Source: DATEHG01 sp041691295 (GTDB lineage: Bacteria; Gemmatimonadota; Gemmatimonadetes; Gemmatimonadales; GWC2-71-9). From it: DNA of 42,709 bases. How positions within the stretch are numbered: position 1 is the stretch's first letter; each line of letters starts with the position of its first letter. A model generated the notes under the pieces. It made no database searches and had not been told where the DNA came from. It worked only from the letters and a program-made list of their open reading frames with translations. A program made the translations under genes and the position numbers. The DNA is taken from NCBI GenBank assembly GCA_041691295.1, contig JBEPVA010000007.1, positions 1 through 42,709 of the forward strand. The letters are read 5' to 3'. Below are positions 12,014-20,511 of this stretch, piece by piece.

Positions 12014-12082
12014 TCAGCGCCAGAGCAGCAAGGCAGTCTTCCCGACGCCGCAAACCCCCAGAGGTTCGCGGCGTTTCTGTTT
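11927..12082 (+). promoter_or_regulatory. Transcription attenuator of the ilv/leu operon
   Basis: Four pairing segments can be seen. Segment 1 (11927-11932, GCCGCG) pairs with segment 2 (11987-11992, CGCGGC). Segment 2 extended (11983-11992) pairs with segment 3 (12047-12056) over ten positions with one mismatch. Segment 3 (12045-12056) pairs with segment 4 (12063-12074) with the same single mismatch and a 6-nt loop, followed by the U-rich TTTCTGTTT. Segments 2 and 4 share an identical 12-mer, GAGGTTCGCGGC (11981 and 12061). A ribosome stalled on the Leu/Ile/Val codons just after segment 1 would mask it, freeing 2:3 and preventing termination. Confidence 0.75.
12045..12082 (+). terminator. 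Attenuator terminator before leuA
   Basis: A 12-position stem (11 pairs, one A-C mismatch) with loop CCCAGA is followed by TTTCTGTTT. It stands 33 nt before the leuA ATG and after the leader-peptide stop. It is the 3:4 hairpin of the attenuator. Confidence 0.75.
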
Positions 12083-12114
12083 CACCGTGTCAAACCCGTT
12101 GCAGGAGCATCCGC

Positions 12115-13668
12115 ATGGCCAGGAACGTTCTGATCTTCGATACCACGCTTCGCGATGGCGAACAGGCCCCGGGCAACACCATGACCCCGGAAGAAAAGCT
12201 CCGGCTGGCCCGCCAGCTCGACGCCCTCGGCGTGGACATCATCGAGGCGGGATTTCCAGCGGCCTCGGAGGGGGATTTCCGCAGCGTCCGCGATATCGCG
12301 GCTGAGGTCCGGCGGCCGGTGATCGCGGCGCTGGCCCGGTGTCACGACCGGGACATCGACCTGGCCGGTGAGGCACTGCAAGGCGCGGCCCGGAGCCGGA
12401 TTCATGTCTTCCTGTCCACCTCGGACATCCATCTCGAGCACAAGCTCAAGCTGACCCGTGCCGAGGCGCTGGAGCGGGCCCGCGACGCCATCCGCCGGGC
12501 CCGACGGTTCACCGATGACGTGGAGTTCTCCGCCGAGGACGCCAGCCGCACTGACTTTGCCTACCTGACCCAGGTGGTCACCATGGCAGTGGCTGAGGGA
12601 GCCACCACCATCAACCTTCCGGATACCGTCGGCTACGCCTTGCCGGATGAGTACGCCGGGATGTTCAGGCGGATCATCGCGGCGGTGCCCGGCAGCGACA
12701 CGGTGGTCTGGAGCGCCCATTGCCACGATGACCTGGGGCTGGCCACCGCCAACAGCCTGGCCGCCATCGCCGCCGGGGCGGGCCAGGTGGAATGCACCAT
12801 CAACGGCATCGGGGAACGAGCCGGCAATGCCGCCATGGAAGAGATCGTGATGGCGGGCCGGACCCGGCCCACCGAGGTCGACTTCCAGTGCCACGTCCAC
12901 AGTGAAGAAATCTTCCGGACCAGCCAGTTGCTGTCGTATCTCACCGGCGTTTTTCCCCAGCCCAACAAGGCCATCGTCGGCCGCAACGCCTTTGCCCACG
13001 AGGCCGGGATCCACCAGCACGGCATGATGCAGCATGGCCTGACCTACGAAATCATCCGCCCGGAGAGCGTCGGCATTCCGCGCTCGACGCTGGTGCTGGG
13101 CAAGCACTCGGGGCGCCACGCCCTCGAGCGCCGGTTCCGCGAGCTGGGCTACGAGCTCGATGAGGCCAAGCTGGACGGGATCTATCAGGCCTTCAGCGCG
13201 CTGGCCGACCGCAAGCGGGAAATCCTCGACGAGGATCTGCTGGCCCTGCTGCATGAGAGCTTCGAGGACGCCCCCGAGGAATACCAGCTCACCCTGCTGG
13301 AGGTCACCTGCGGCAACGGTGCGGCCAAGGCGCGGGTCAAGCTGACCGGCCCCTGGACCGGTGAGCATGAGGGCAATGGCCAGGGGGATGGCCCCATCGC
13401 CGCGGCCTTCAATGCAATCAGTGAAGCCACCGGCCGGGCCATTGATGTGGCCGACCTGTCGCTCCGCTCGCTGACTCCAGGCCGGGACAGCGTGGGCCAG
13501 ACCTTTCTGCAGGCCCGGATCGACGGCAAATCGTTCTCCGGTCATGGCGCCTCGACCGACATCGTCGAAGCCAGCGCCCGGGCGCTGCTGCACGCGCTCA
13601 ACAAGACCAGCCATGCGGAGCGGCTGGAGGCATCATCGCTGAATTCGGTCTATTTGTGGGGTGTGTGA
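12115..13668 (+). CDS. leuA: 2-isopropylmalate synthase
   Basis: This 517-residue enzyme condenses 2-ketoisovalerate with acetyl-CoA, the committed step to leucine. The TIM-barrel domain opens with DTTLRDGEQAPG (residues 9-20; Asp14 and downstream His residues bind the divalent metal). It continues through LPDTVGYALP, SAHCHDDLGLATAN and NGIGERAGN, all signatures of the family. The C-terminal 120 residues form the LeuA allosteric dimer domain for leucine feedback. The length matches the bacterial type-1 LeuA (about 510-520). AGGAG lies 8 nt before the ATG. It is the first structural gene of the attenuated operon. A heptad element follows its stop. Confidence 0.97.
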   Translation: MARNVLIFDTTLRDGEQAPGNTMTPEEKLRLARQLDALGVDIIEAGFPAASEGDFRSVRDIAAEVRRPVIAALARCHDRDIDLAGEALQGAARSRIHVFLSTSDIHLEHKLKLTRAEALERARDAIRRARRFTDDVEFSAEDASRTDFAYLTQVVTMAVAEGATTINLPDTVGYALPDEYAGMFRRIIAAVPGSDTVVWSAHCHDDLGLATANSLAAIAAGAGQVECTINGIGERAGNAAMEEIVMAGRTRPTEVDFQCHVHSEEIFRTSQLLSYLTGVFPQPNKAIVGRNAFAHEAGIHQHGMMQHGLTYEIIRPESVGIPRSTLVLGKHSGRHALERRFRELGYELDEAKLDGIYQAFSALADRKREILDEDLLALLHESFEDAPEEYQLTLLEVTCGNGAAKARVKLTGPWTGEHEGNGQGDGPIAAAFNAISEATGRAIDVADLSLRSLTPGRDSVGQTFLQARIDGKSFSGHGASTDIVEASARALLHALNKTSHAERLEASSLNSVYLWGV

Positions 13669-13673
13669 CCTAC

Positions 13674-13742
13674 TAGCCGTTAGCCGATCGCTCTTAGCCG
13701 TTCGCCGGACCTGTTTGCTCCCGGCTAACCACCAACGGCTAC
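13674..13742 (+). repeat. Inverted heptad element between leuA and ilvB
   Basis: The left side (13674-13708) has five 7-nt units, TAGCCGT and variants. The right side (13722-13742) has three units, CGGCTAA, CCACCAA and CGGCTAC, which are complementary to the left units. The arms flank a 13-nt core. The element starts 5 nt after the leuA stop and ends 22 nt before the ilvB ATG, leaving room for an AGGA ribosome site. Confidence 0.75.
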
Positions 13743-13764
13743 AGGCTTCTCAAGCCAGGATCCA

Positions 13765-15456
13765 ATGTCAGAACTGCTGTCGGGCGCCCAACTCCTCTGT
13801 CGGGTCCTCCTTGAAGAAAAGGTCGATACGATATTCGGCTATCCGGGTGGCGCCATCATGCCGTGGTACCATGCGCTGACCGAGTATCCGGCGCTGCGCC
13901 ATGTCCTGGTCCGCCACGAACAGGCCGCGGCCCACGCGGCGGACGGCTATGCCCGCGCCTCAGGCCGTCCGGGCGTCTGTGTGGCCACCTCGGGGCCCGG
14001 CGCCACCAACCTGGTGACCGGACTGGCAACCGCCCATATGGACAGCTCGCCGGTGGTGGCCATCACCGGACAGGTGCCACGCGCCATGCTGGGCAAGGAT
14101 GCCTTCCAGGAGACCGACATCATCGGCATCACGCTGCCGATCACCAAGCACAGCGTGCTGGTGCAGGATGTCAGCGAACTGGCCGAGCGGGTGCATGAGG
14201 CCTTTGCGATCGCGACAGAAGGCCGGCCCGGTCCGGTCTTGATCGACATTCCCAAGGATGTGCAAAACCAGAAGATCGAACTGCCTGCGGCGTGGCGGGG
14301 CAGGGAGGCAGTGGACTCGAAGCGGGCTCGGCTGCCGGCCCGCGAGGCCATGCAGGAGGCTGCCCGGTTGATTGCCGAGGCCGAGCGGCCGCTGCTGATG
14401 GTTGGGCACGGAGTGATCCTGGCTGATGCCTACGACGAGGTACGCGCACTGGCCGAGCGGACCGGGATGCCGGTGATCACTACGCTGCTCGGTATCAGCG
14501 CCTTGGCCGAATCGCATCCGCTGCACCTGGGCATGCCCGGGATGCACGGCGAAGTGCACGTCAACCGCGCCATCCAGGTGGCTGACGTTATCGTTGCCAT
14601 CGGGATGCGGTTCGATGACCGGGTGACCGGCAACCTGACCAACTTCGCGCCGCGTGCCCGGATTGTGCACGTCGATCTCGACCCGGCCGAGATCGGCAAG
14701 AATGTGCCGGTGGCAGTCGGGCTGCCCGGCGATGCCAGAGTCGTGACCCGTGCGCTGCTCCAGATGGTGCAGCCCCGGTGGTGCGAGGGCTGGTGGTCGG
14801 AGATCGAGGGATTCCGGCGTCAGCGTGAGGACCAGTTGCGGGGCGGACTGACCCCGACCGGAATTCTGCGAGCCATCTACGAGCAGAGCGGTGGCAGTGC
14901 CACCATCGTGTCCGATGTCGGCCAGCACCAGATGTGGGTGGCCAAACACTATCCGTACCAGGCACCCAACAGCCACATCACCTCGGGTGGGCTCGGGACA
15001 ATGGGCTTCGCGGTGCCAGCTGCCATGGGAGTGCACCTGGCCCGGCCCGACCGTCCGGTCTGGGCCATCTCGGGCGACGGCGGCTTCCAGATGAACCTGC
15101 AGGAGATTGCCACCATGGTGCAGGAAGGGCTGCCCGTGAAGATGGCCATCTTCAACAACGGCTACCTCGGCATGGTCAGGCAGTGGCAGCAATTCTTCCA
15201 TGGCCGGCGCTACTCCGCCACCCCGATCTGGAGTCCCGATTACGTCAAGCTGGCAGAGGCGTACGGTATCGCGGGGTATCGGGTTGAGCACCATCGGCAG
15301 CTCGAGGAAGCGGTGGCGCGGGCCAGTGCCGATCCGGGCCCGGCCATTGTCGAGTTCCTGATCGAGCAGGAAGCCAACGTCTTCCCGATGGTGCCGCCTG
15401 GCGGTTCACTGTCGGAGTCGATCGAAGGCGCCCCGGCTCCGGCGGAGGTCGGGTGA
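13765..15456 (+). CDS. ilvB: Acetolactate synthase, catalytic large subunit
   Basis: This is a 563-residue thiamine-diphosphate enzyme that makes acetolactate or acetohydroxybutyrate from pyruvate (valine/leucine and isoleucine pathways). The N-terminal PYR domain has FGYPGGAIMP and the catalytic Glu in LVRHEQAAAHAADGYARA. The central FAD-binding domain follows (about 190-340). The C-terminal ThDP/Mg domain has GDGGFQMNLQE and the following NNGYLGMV. The length matches IlvB/IlvI. An AGGA ribosome site is just upstream. Its TGA overlaps the ilvN start as GTGA, so the two subunits are translationally coupled. Confidence 0.97.
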   Translation: MSELLSGAQLLCRVLLEEKVDTIFGYPGGAIMPWYHALTEYPALRHVLVRHEQAAAHAADGYARASGRPGVCVATSGPGATNLVTGLATAHMDSSPVVAITGQVPRAMLGKDAFQETDIIGITLPITKHSVLVQDVSELAERVHEAFAIATEGRPGPVLIDIPKDVQNQKIELPAAWRGREAVDSKRARLPAREAMQEAARLIAEAERPLLMVGHGVILADAYDEVRALAERTGMPVITTLLGISALAESHPLHLGMPGMHGEVHVNRAIQVADVIVAIGMRFDDRVTGNLTNFAPRARIVHVDLDPAEIGKNVPVAVGLPGDARVVTRALLQMVQPRWCEGWWSEIEGFRRQREDQLRGGLTPTGILRAIYEQSGGSATIVSDVGQHQMWVAKHYPYQAPNSHITSGGLGTMGFAVPAAMGVHLARPDRPVWAISGDGGFQMNLQEIATMVQEGLPVKMAIFNNGYLGMVRQWQQFFHGRRYSATPIWSPDYVKLAEAYGIAGYRVEHHRQLEEAVARASADPGPAIVEFLIEQEANVFPMVPPGGSLSESIEGAPAPAEVG

Positions 15457-16019
15457 CCTCGGCGATTGTCGCCACGGCCGCCGCGCCGGTCCACGCCACG
15501 CATCTGATCGTCGTGGTGGTCGACGATGCCATGATTGCGCTCGACCGGGTGCTGGGCGCCGTCCGCCGCCGCAACATGCCGCTGCTGGCGCTGAGCGTGG
15601 GGCCCGGCCCGGCCGGGGGCACAGTCCGGGTCTTGGTGCAACTGGCTGCCGACGAAGGCGATGTCGACCGGCTGGTGCGCCAGCTGCGGAAGCTGGTAGG
15701 TGTGCACCAGGCTGTGGTCCGCCAGGGTGATGCTCGCGGTGTTCGTCAGTTGCTCCTGATCCGGCTCACTCCGCCAGGCGCCCGGCGGCCGGCGCTGATG
15801 CAACTGCTGGCCGCTTATTCGGCCACCATTACCGCTGATGAAACGCTGGCGCTGGAAATCCAGCTGGCCGGCCCGGTTGCGGAACTCGAACGCAGCCTCC
15901 GGGCGCTGGCCCCGTTCGGTATTCTCAATGTCGCGCGGAGCAGTCCGGTCGCCCTCGACGATGAGGCGGCTGCACTCTCCGGATCTTTTTCCTCCACCAG
16001 ACAGGACGACCGGTCATGA
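15453..16019 (+). CDS. ilvN: Acetolactate synthase, regulatory small subunit
   Basis: This is a 188-residue protein. After a short N-terminal extension it has an ACT domain (about residues 15-90; HLIVVVVDDAMIALDRVLG and a strand-helix pattern) that normally binds valine. A second C-terminal domain (about 95-170) resembles the IlvH C-domain (DETLALEIQLAG). It activates the large subunit and confers feedback control. The sequence is more diverged than the rest of the operon, and the call leans partly on position. The GTG start sits in the GTGA overlap with ilvB, and the TGA stop overlaps the ilvC ATG as ATGA. The tail from about residue 170 is polar and probably flexible. Confidence 0.88.
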   Translation: MTSAIVATAAAPVHATHLIVVVVDDAMIALDRVLGAVRRRNMPLLALSVGPGPAGGTVRVLVQLAADEGDVDRLVRQLRKLVGVHQAVVRQGDARGVRQLLLIRLTPPGARRPALMQLLAAYSATITADETLALEIQLAGPVAELERSLRALAPFGILNVARSSPVALDDEAAALSGSFSSTRQDDRS

Positions 16020-17074
16020 GCAAGGGTGTGCGCATTTACTACGACGCGGAAGCCGATCTCAATCTTCTGCGCGGCCGCACGGTTGCCGTGATCGGATACG
16101 GCAGCCAGGGCCATGCCCATGCGCTGAATCTGAAGGAGAGCGGGGTCAAGGTCGTGGTTGGGCTGCGGCCGGACGGCGGCAGCTGGCAGAAGGCGCGCGC
16201 GGCGGGCCTTGACGTGCTCAGCGTGGCCGACGCCGCCCGGGCGGCCGACGTGATCATGGTCCTGGTGCCGGACCAGGATGGACGGACGGTCTACGATCAG
16301 TCGATTGCGCCGGCGCTGGTGCCGGGCAAGACCCTGATGTTCGCCCATGGATTCAATATTCACTTCGGCGAGATCACGCCACCCGAGGGCGTGGACGTGT
16401 CGATGATCGCACCCAAATCGCCCGGTCACCTGGTGCGGAGCGAGTTCGAAGCGGGGCGCGGTGTGCCGGCACTGGTCGCCATTCACCAGGATGCCTCGGG
16501 CAAGGCACTGGCCAACGCGCTGGCCTACGCGGCGGGGATCGGGTGCACCCGGGCCGGCGTGATCGAAACCAGCTTCCGGGAAGAGACCGAGACTGACCTG
16601 TTCGGTGAGCAAGCCGTGCTCTGCGGCGGCGTCACTGCCCTGGTCAAGGCCGGGTTCGAGACCCTGACCGAGGCCGGCTACGCGCCCGAGATGGCCTACT
16701 TCGAGTGCCTGCATGAGTTGAAGCTGATCGTTGACCTGATGTACCGCGGCGGGATGGGATTCATGCGGTACTCGATCAGCGACACGGCGGAGTACGGCGA
16801 TTACACCCGCGGGCTCCGGATCATCACGGCGGAAACCCGGGCCGAGATGAAGAAGATCCTCGGTGAGATCCAGCGCGGCGACTTTGCCAGGGAGTGGCTG
16901 CATGAGTATCGCAGCGGGGGGTCCAACTTCGACCGGATGCGAAAGGCCGATGCCAACCATCCAATTGAAGTCACCGGAGCCGCGCTGCGGGCCATGATGC
17001 CGTGGTCCGAAGAGGGCAAGGCCGCGGCGGCCAAGGCCAAGGCGGATGCCAAGCGGGCGCCGGCCGCAGTGTGA
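16016..17074 (+). CDS. ilvC: Ketol-acid reductoisomerase (class I)
   Basis: This is a 352-residue NADPH- and Mg-dependent enzyme that isomerises and reduces acetolactate to dihydroxyisovalerate (and the isoleucine counterpart). The Rossmann motif VIGYGSQGHAHALNL lies near residues 22-36, and the following loop LRPDGGSW is the cofactor-specificity loop with an Arg/Ser pattern typical of NADPH forms. The C-terminal knotted domain has the conserved acid run TETDLFGEQAVLCGG and the ECLHELKLIVDLMY helix. The length is near the class I norm (about 330-350); the last 15 residues are Ala/Lys-rich and may be disordered. It overlaps ilvN by 4 nt. A 185-nt spacer without evident structure separates it from leuC. 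Confidence 0.98.
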   Translation: MSKGVRIYYDAEADLNLLRGRTVAVIGYGSQGHAHALNLKESGVKVVVGLRPDGGSWQKARAAGLDVLSVADAARAADVIMVLVPDQDGRTVYDQSIAPALVPGKTLMFAHGFNIHFGEITPPEGVDVSMIAPKSPGHLVRSEFEAGRGVPALVAIHQDASGKALANALAYAAGIGCTRAGVIETSFREETETDLFGEQAVLCGGVTALVKAGFETLTEAGYAPEMAYFECLHELKLIVDLMYRGGMGFMRYSISDTAEYGDYTRGLRIITAETRAEMKKILGEIQRGDFAREWLHEYRSGGSNFDRMRKADANHPIEVTGAALRAMMPWSEEGKAAAAKAKADAKRAPAAV

Positions 17075-17259
17075 CCGCTTAACGGCAGCCGCGGAAGAAG
17101 GCGGACCACTGCGCCGAACCACGCGGAAAGTCTGGCTGCAGTACCGAGTGAGCCGTTTATCAATGTTGCGAACTGATTGGTGTCGCGAGTAAGCGGGATT
17201 GAGTTGCTGGTCGGAGCCGTCCGCGTCCATCCGCGGCCAACAATTCGGGAACTGGACGC

Positions 17260-18690
17260 ATGAAGCCAAGAACTCTGTTCGAGAAAATCTGGGACGACCA
17301 TATCGTCAGCCAGGCCACTGACGGCCCGGCGCTGCTGTACGTCGACCTGCACCTGGTGCACGAAGTCACCTCGCCGCAGGCCTTTGAAGGACTGCGGCTG
17401 GCGGGCCGGAAACTGCGGCGCCCCGATCTCACCATCGCGACGGTCGACCACAACGTGCCCACCACCGAGCGCCGGCTGCCGATTGCCGACGAAATCGCCC
17501 GGCGCCAGGTTGAGGCGCTGCTGCAGAACGCCCGGGATTTCGGGGTCGAACTGTTCGACCTCGACTCCGCCGAGCAGGGCATCGTCCACGTAATCGGCCC
17601 GGAACTCGGCCTGACCCAGCCCGGCATGATCATCGTCTGCGGCGATTCTCATACCTCCACGCACGGTGCCTTTGGCGCACTGGCGTTCGGTATCGGCACC
17701 AGTGAGGTGGAGCATGTGCTGGCGACGCAGACCATCATGCAGGGCAAGCCAAAGACCATGGAAGCCCGGTTCAGCGGCCGCCCGGGGCCGGGTGTCGGAG
17801 CCAAGGACCTGATCCTGGCGCTGATCGGCCAGATCGGTACTGCCGGTGCCAGCGGGCACGTGATCGAGTACACCGGTACCGCGATCCGTGAGCTGTCGAT
17901 GGAAGGGCGGATGACGGTGTGCAACATGTCGATCGAAGCCGGGGCCCGGGCCGGGATGATCTCGCCGGACGAGCAGGCGGTGAGCTACGTGGCCGGCCGG
18001 GCCCGGGCTCCGCGCGGCGAACAGTGGAACCGGGCGGTGCGCCGGTGGCGGGCGCTGGCCAGCGACCCTGGCGCGGTCTACGACACCACGATCGAACTGG
18101 ACGCTGGGGCCATTGCGCCGCAGATTTCCTGGGGCACCACACCGGGGATGGTCGCGCCGGTGACTGGCCGGGTGCCCAACCCCGCTGACCTGCCCAGTGC
18201 CGCCGAGCGTGAGGCCGCGACGCGGGCACTGGCCTACATGGGGCTCGAAGCCGGAACGGTATTCGAGGAGATTCCGATTGACCGAGTCTTCATCGGCAGC
18301 TGTACCAACGGGCGGGTCGAGGACCTGCGTGAAGCGGCGGCGGTCATCAGGGGCCGGCACGCCGCACCTGGAGTCCGCGCCATGGTCGTGCCGGGCTCGA
18401 TGGCCGTGAAGGCGCAGGCCGAGCGGGAGGGACTCGATCGGATCTTCATCGATGCGGGACTCGAATGGCGGAACGCCGGCTGCTCCATGTGCCTCGGGAT
18501 GAACCCCGATATCCTGGCCCCGGGCGAGCGTTGCGCCTCGACCTCCAACCGGAATTTCGAGGGACGCCAGGGCAAGGGCGGGCGGACCCACCTGATGAGC
18601 CCCGCGATGGCGGCAGCCGCGGCAGTGACCGGGCGGTTGACCGATGTGCGCCGGATGCTAGGACAGCAGCCGTCAGCTATGAGCCATTAG
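17260..18690 (+). CDS. leuC: 3-isopropylmalate dehydratase, large subunit
   Basis: This is a 476-residue 4Fe-4S aconitase-family subunit that isomerises 2- to 3-isopropylmalate together with LeuD. Cluster ligands are visible in FIGSCTNGR and in NAGCSMCLGMNPD. The substrate motifs VDHNVPTT and GDSHTSTHGAFG are present. The length is as expected (about 465-475). The last codons and the TAG stop (tail PSAMSH) fall inside a heptad-repeat array, so the C-terminal tail appears to be encoded by the repeat. It starts 185 nt after ilvC, the largest gap in the operon. Confidence 0.97.
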   Translation: MKPRTLFEKIWDDHIVSQATDGPALLYVDLHLVHEVTSPQAFEGLRLAGRKLRRPDLTIATVDHNVPTTERRLPIADEIARRQVEALLQNARDFGVELFDLDSAEQGIVHVIGPELGLTQPGMIIVCGDSHTSTHGAFGALAFGIGTSEVEHVLATQTIMQGKPKTMEARFSGRPGPGVGAKDLILALIGQIGTAGASGHVIEYTGTAIRELSMEGRMTVCNMSIEAGARAGMISPDEQAVSYVAGRARAPRGEQWNRAVRRWRALASDPGAVYDTTIELDAGAIAPQISWGTTPGMVAPVTGRVPNPADLPSAAEREAATRALAYMGLEAGTVFEEIPIDRVFIGSCTNGRVEDLREAAAVIRGRHAAPGVRAMVVPGSMAVKAQAEREGLDRIFIDAGLEWRNAGCSMCLGMNPDILAPGERCASTSNRNFEGRQGKGGRTHLMSPAMAAAAAVTGRLTDVRRMLGQQPSAMSH

Positions 18691-18764
18691 CCGTTAGTTC
18701 GTGGCCCTTGGTGGACGAGGCTCAGTTGAATCGGCCCGCTCACCGCTCACCGCTTACCGCTCAC
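18668..18764 (+). repeat. Heptad arrays spanning the leuC end and leuD start
   Basis: The left array (18668-18695) has four units, AGCCGTC, AGCTATG and similar, lying partly inside leuC and containing its stop. The right array (18737-18764) has four units, three CGCTCAC and one CGCTTAC, and ends 4 nt before the leuD ATG. The two units differ and are only weakly complementary. The right array occupies the position where a ribosome site would be expected. Confidence 0.85.
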
Positions 18765-18768
18765 CACA

Positions 18769-19383
18769 ATGACGCCCTTCACCTCCCACACCGGCATCTG
18801 CGCCGCCCTCCCGAGGGTCAACGTCGATACCGATCAGATCATTCCCAAGCAGTTCCTCAAGCGGATCGAGCGCACGGGGTTTGGCCCCAGTCTGTTCTAT
18901 GACTGGCGGTATCGGGCGGATGGATCGCCGGACCCGGCCTTTTCACTCAACGCTCCCAAGGCCAAGGGCGCCACGATCCTGCTGGCGGGGGCCAACTTCG
19001 GCTGCGGCTCTTCGCGCGAGCACGCCCCCTGGGCGCTGGGCGAATATGGTTTCCGGTCCATTGTGGCCGAGTCGTTCGCTGACATCTTCTTCAACAACTG
19101 CTGCCAGAACGGGATCCTCCCGGTCCAGATTCCCGGCAAGGCAATGATCGAGCTGTTCAGCCGGTTCGATCGCGCGACCGGTCCATTCCGGCTGACGGTG
19201 GATCTCGAACGCTGTATCCTGTCGGATGGCGCCGAACTCGAGGTGGCGTTCCAGCTCGACAGCTACCGGCGGGACATGATGCTCCGGGGCCTCGACGAGA
19301 TCGGCCTGACGCTTACCAAGGACGATGCCATCGCGGCCTTTGAACGGGACCGGGCGCGGCGGCTGGCGGGGGTGGAGGAGTGA
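18769..19383 (+). CDS. leuD: 3-isopropylmalate dehydratase, small subunit
   Basis: This is the 204-residue swivel-domain partner of LeuC. It carries NVDTDQIIPKQFL (residues 17-29) and GANFGCGSSREHAPWAL, the substrate-contacting loop. The length suits the long bacterial LeuD form (about 195-210). No Shine-Dalgarno is visible: the CGCTCAC array ends four bases before the ATG. Translation may rely on another signal, or on ribosomes delivered from leuC 78 nt upstream. The stop overlaps the leuB GTG as GTGA. Confidence 0.97.
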   Translation: MTPFTSHTGICAALPRVNVDTDQIIPKQFLKRIERTGFGPSLFYDWRYRADGSPDPAFSLNAPKAKGATILLAGANFGCGSSREHAPWALGEYGFRSIVAESFADIFFNNCCQNGILPVQIPGKAMIELFSRFDRATGPFRLTVDLERCILSDGAELEVAFQLDSYRRDMMLRGLDEIGLTLTKDDAIAAFERDRARRLAGVEE

Positions 19384-20471
19384 AGACCTGGCGGATTGCG
19401 GTCTTGCCCGGAGATGGCATCGGGCCTGAAGTCACGGCCCAGGCCTGCCATGTGCTGCATGCCGCCGCCGACCGCTTCGGCTTCGAGGTGGCGCTGCACC
19501 AATATCCGATCGGGTCCGGAGCGGTGAAGCACCATGGACTGCCGCTGCCCGCCGTCACCCGTGACGCCGTCGTGGCCGCCGATGCCGTCCTGCTCGGCGC
19601 GGTCGGCGACCCATCGATGGATGCGGCCCCTCGCCATCTCAAGCCCGAGACCGGGCTGTTGGAGCTCCGTGCCCTGCTCGGTGTCTACGCCAATCTCCGG
19701 CCGGTTGCCGTGCATCCGGCCCTGGCGGATCGCTCCCCGCTCAAGCCCGAGCGGCTGCATGGGGTAGATCTCCTGATCGTCCGCGAACTGACCGGCGGCC
19801 TGTACTACGGAGAGCCCCGCGGCAACGACGGGCGCACCGCGACCAACACCCTGCGGTATTCCGTGGAAGAGATCGAGCGGGTGAGCCGAGTGGCATTCGA
19901 GGCCGCCCGGGGGCGGAGGCGCAAAGTATTGTCGGTGGACAAGGCCAATGTGCTGGAAACCTCCCAGTTGTGGCGCGAAACGGTGATTCGACTGGCCCAC
20001 GAATACCCGGATATCCAGCTCGAGCACATCTACGTCGACTACGCCGCCATGCGCCTGGTGGCTGACCCGGCTTCCATCGATGTCCTGGTTACCGAGAACA
20101 TGTTCGGCGATATCCTGAGCGATGAGGCCGCGGTGCTCGTCGGATCACTCGGACTGCTGCCATCCGGCTCCATCGGCAGCGGTCCTGGACTGTTCGAACC
20201 GATTCACGGCTCCGCGCCAAGCATCGCGGGCCAGGATGTGGCCAACCCGGTCGGGGCCGTACTTTCAGCCGCAATGCTGCTGCGTCATGGGCTCGGGCTG
20301 GATCAGGCCGCGACGGAAGTGGAGCGGGCCGTCGGCCTGGCTCTGGCCAATGGAGCTCGCACCAGGGACGTCTGCCGCACCGGCGACCGGGCGCTGACCA
20401 CCCGCGAGATGGGCGGACTGATTGCGGATCTGGTGCGCCAGAAGAGCGGGGTCGCGGTCTCGGTCGTGTGA
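19380..20471 (+). CDS. leuB: 3-isopropylmalate dehydrogenase
   Basis: This 363-residue enzyme oxidatively decarboxylates 3-isopropylmalate to the leucine ketoacid. Motifs are GDGIGPEV near the N-terminus, RELTGGLYYGEPRG, DKANVLETS, and TENMFGDILSDEA (metal-binding Asp residues). The cofactor loop reads HGSAPSIAG. In NAD-dependent relatives that loop is HGSAPDIAG, so Ser281 replaces the Asp that contacts the adenosine ribose and favours NAD over NADP. Whether this changes cofactor use is unknown. The GTG start is inside the GTGA overlap with leuD, with GGAGG just upstream, so coupling is strong. Confidence 0.96.
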   Translation: MKTWRIAVLPGDGIGPEVTAQACHVLHAAADRFGFEVALHQYPIGSGAVKHHGLPLPAVTRDAVVAADAVLLGAVGDPSMDAAPRHLKPETGLLELRALLGVYANLRPVAVHPALADRSPLKPERLHGVDLLIVRELTGGLYYGEPRGNDGRTATNTLRYSVEEIERVSRVAFEAARGRRRKVLSVDKANVLETSQLWRETVIRLAHEYPDIQLEHIYVDYAAMRLVADPASIDVLVTENMFGDILSDEAAVLVGSLGLLPSGSIGSGPGLFEPIHGSAPSIAGQDVANPVGAVLSAAMLLRHGLGLDQAATEVERAVGLALANGARTRDVCRTGDRALTTREMGGLIADLVRQKSGVAVSVV

Positions 20472-20511
20472 GCCTCCAACAGCCATGGCTGCAGTCACGG
20501 GTTGGGTATTG

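Noticed and set aside
12082..13614. 510-codon open frame on the minus strand opposite leuA
   Set aside because: It mirrors leuA codon structure, is Gly/Pro/Gln/His-rich without domains, and lies wholly antisense to a certain gene; a GC-bias shadow.
13960..15294. 444-codon minus-strand frame opposite ilvB
   Set aside because: Low-complexity His/Gly/Pro composition, no family features, fully antisense to ilvB.
15815..18591. Two long minus-strand frames opposite ilvN-ilvC and leuC
   Set aside because: Antisense shadows of certain genes with no ribosome sites or recognisable domains.
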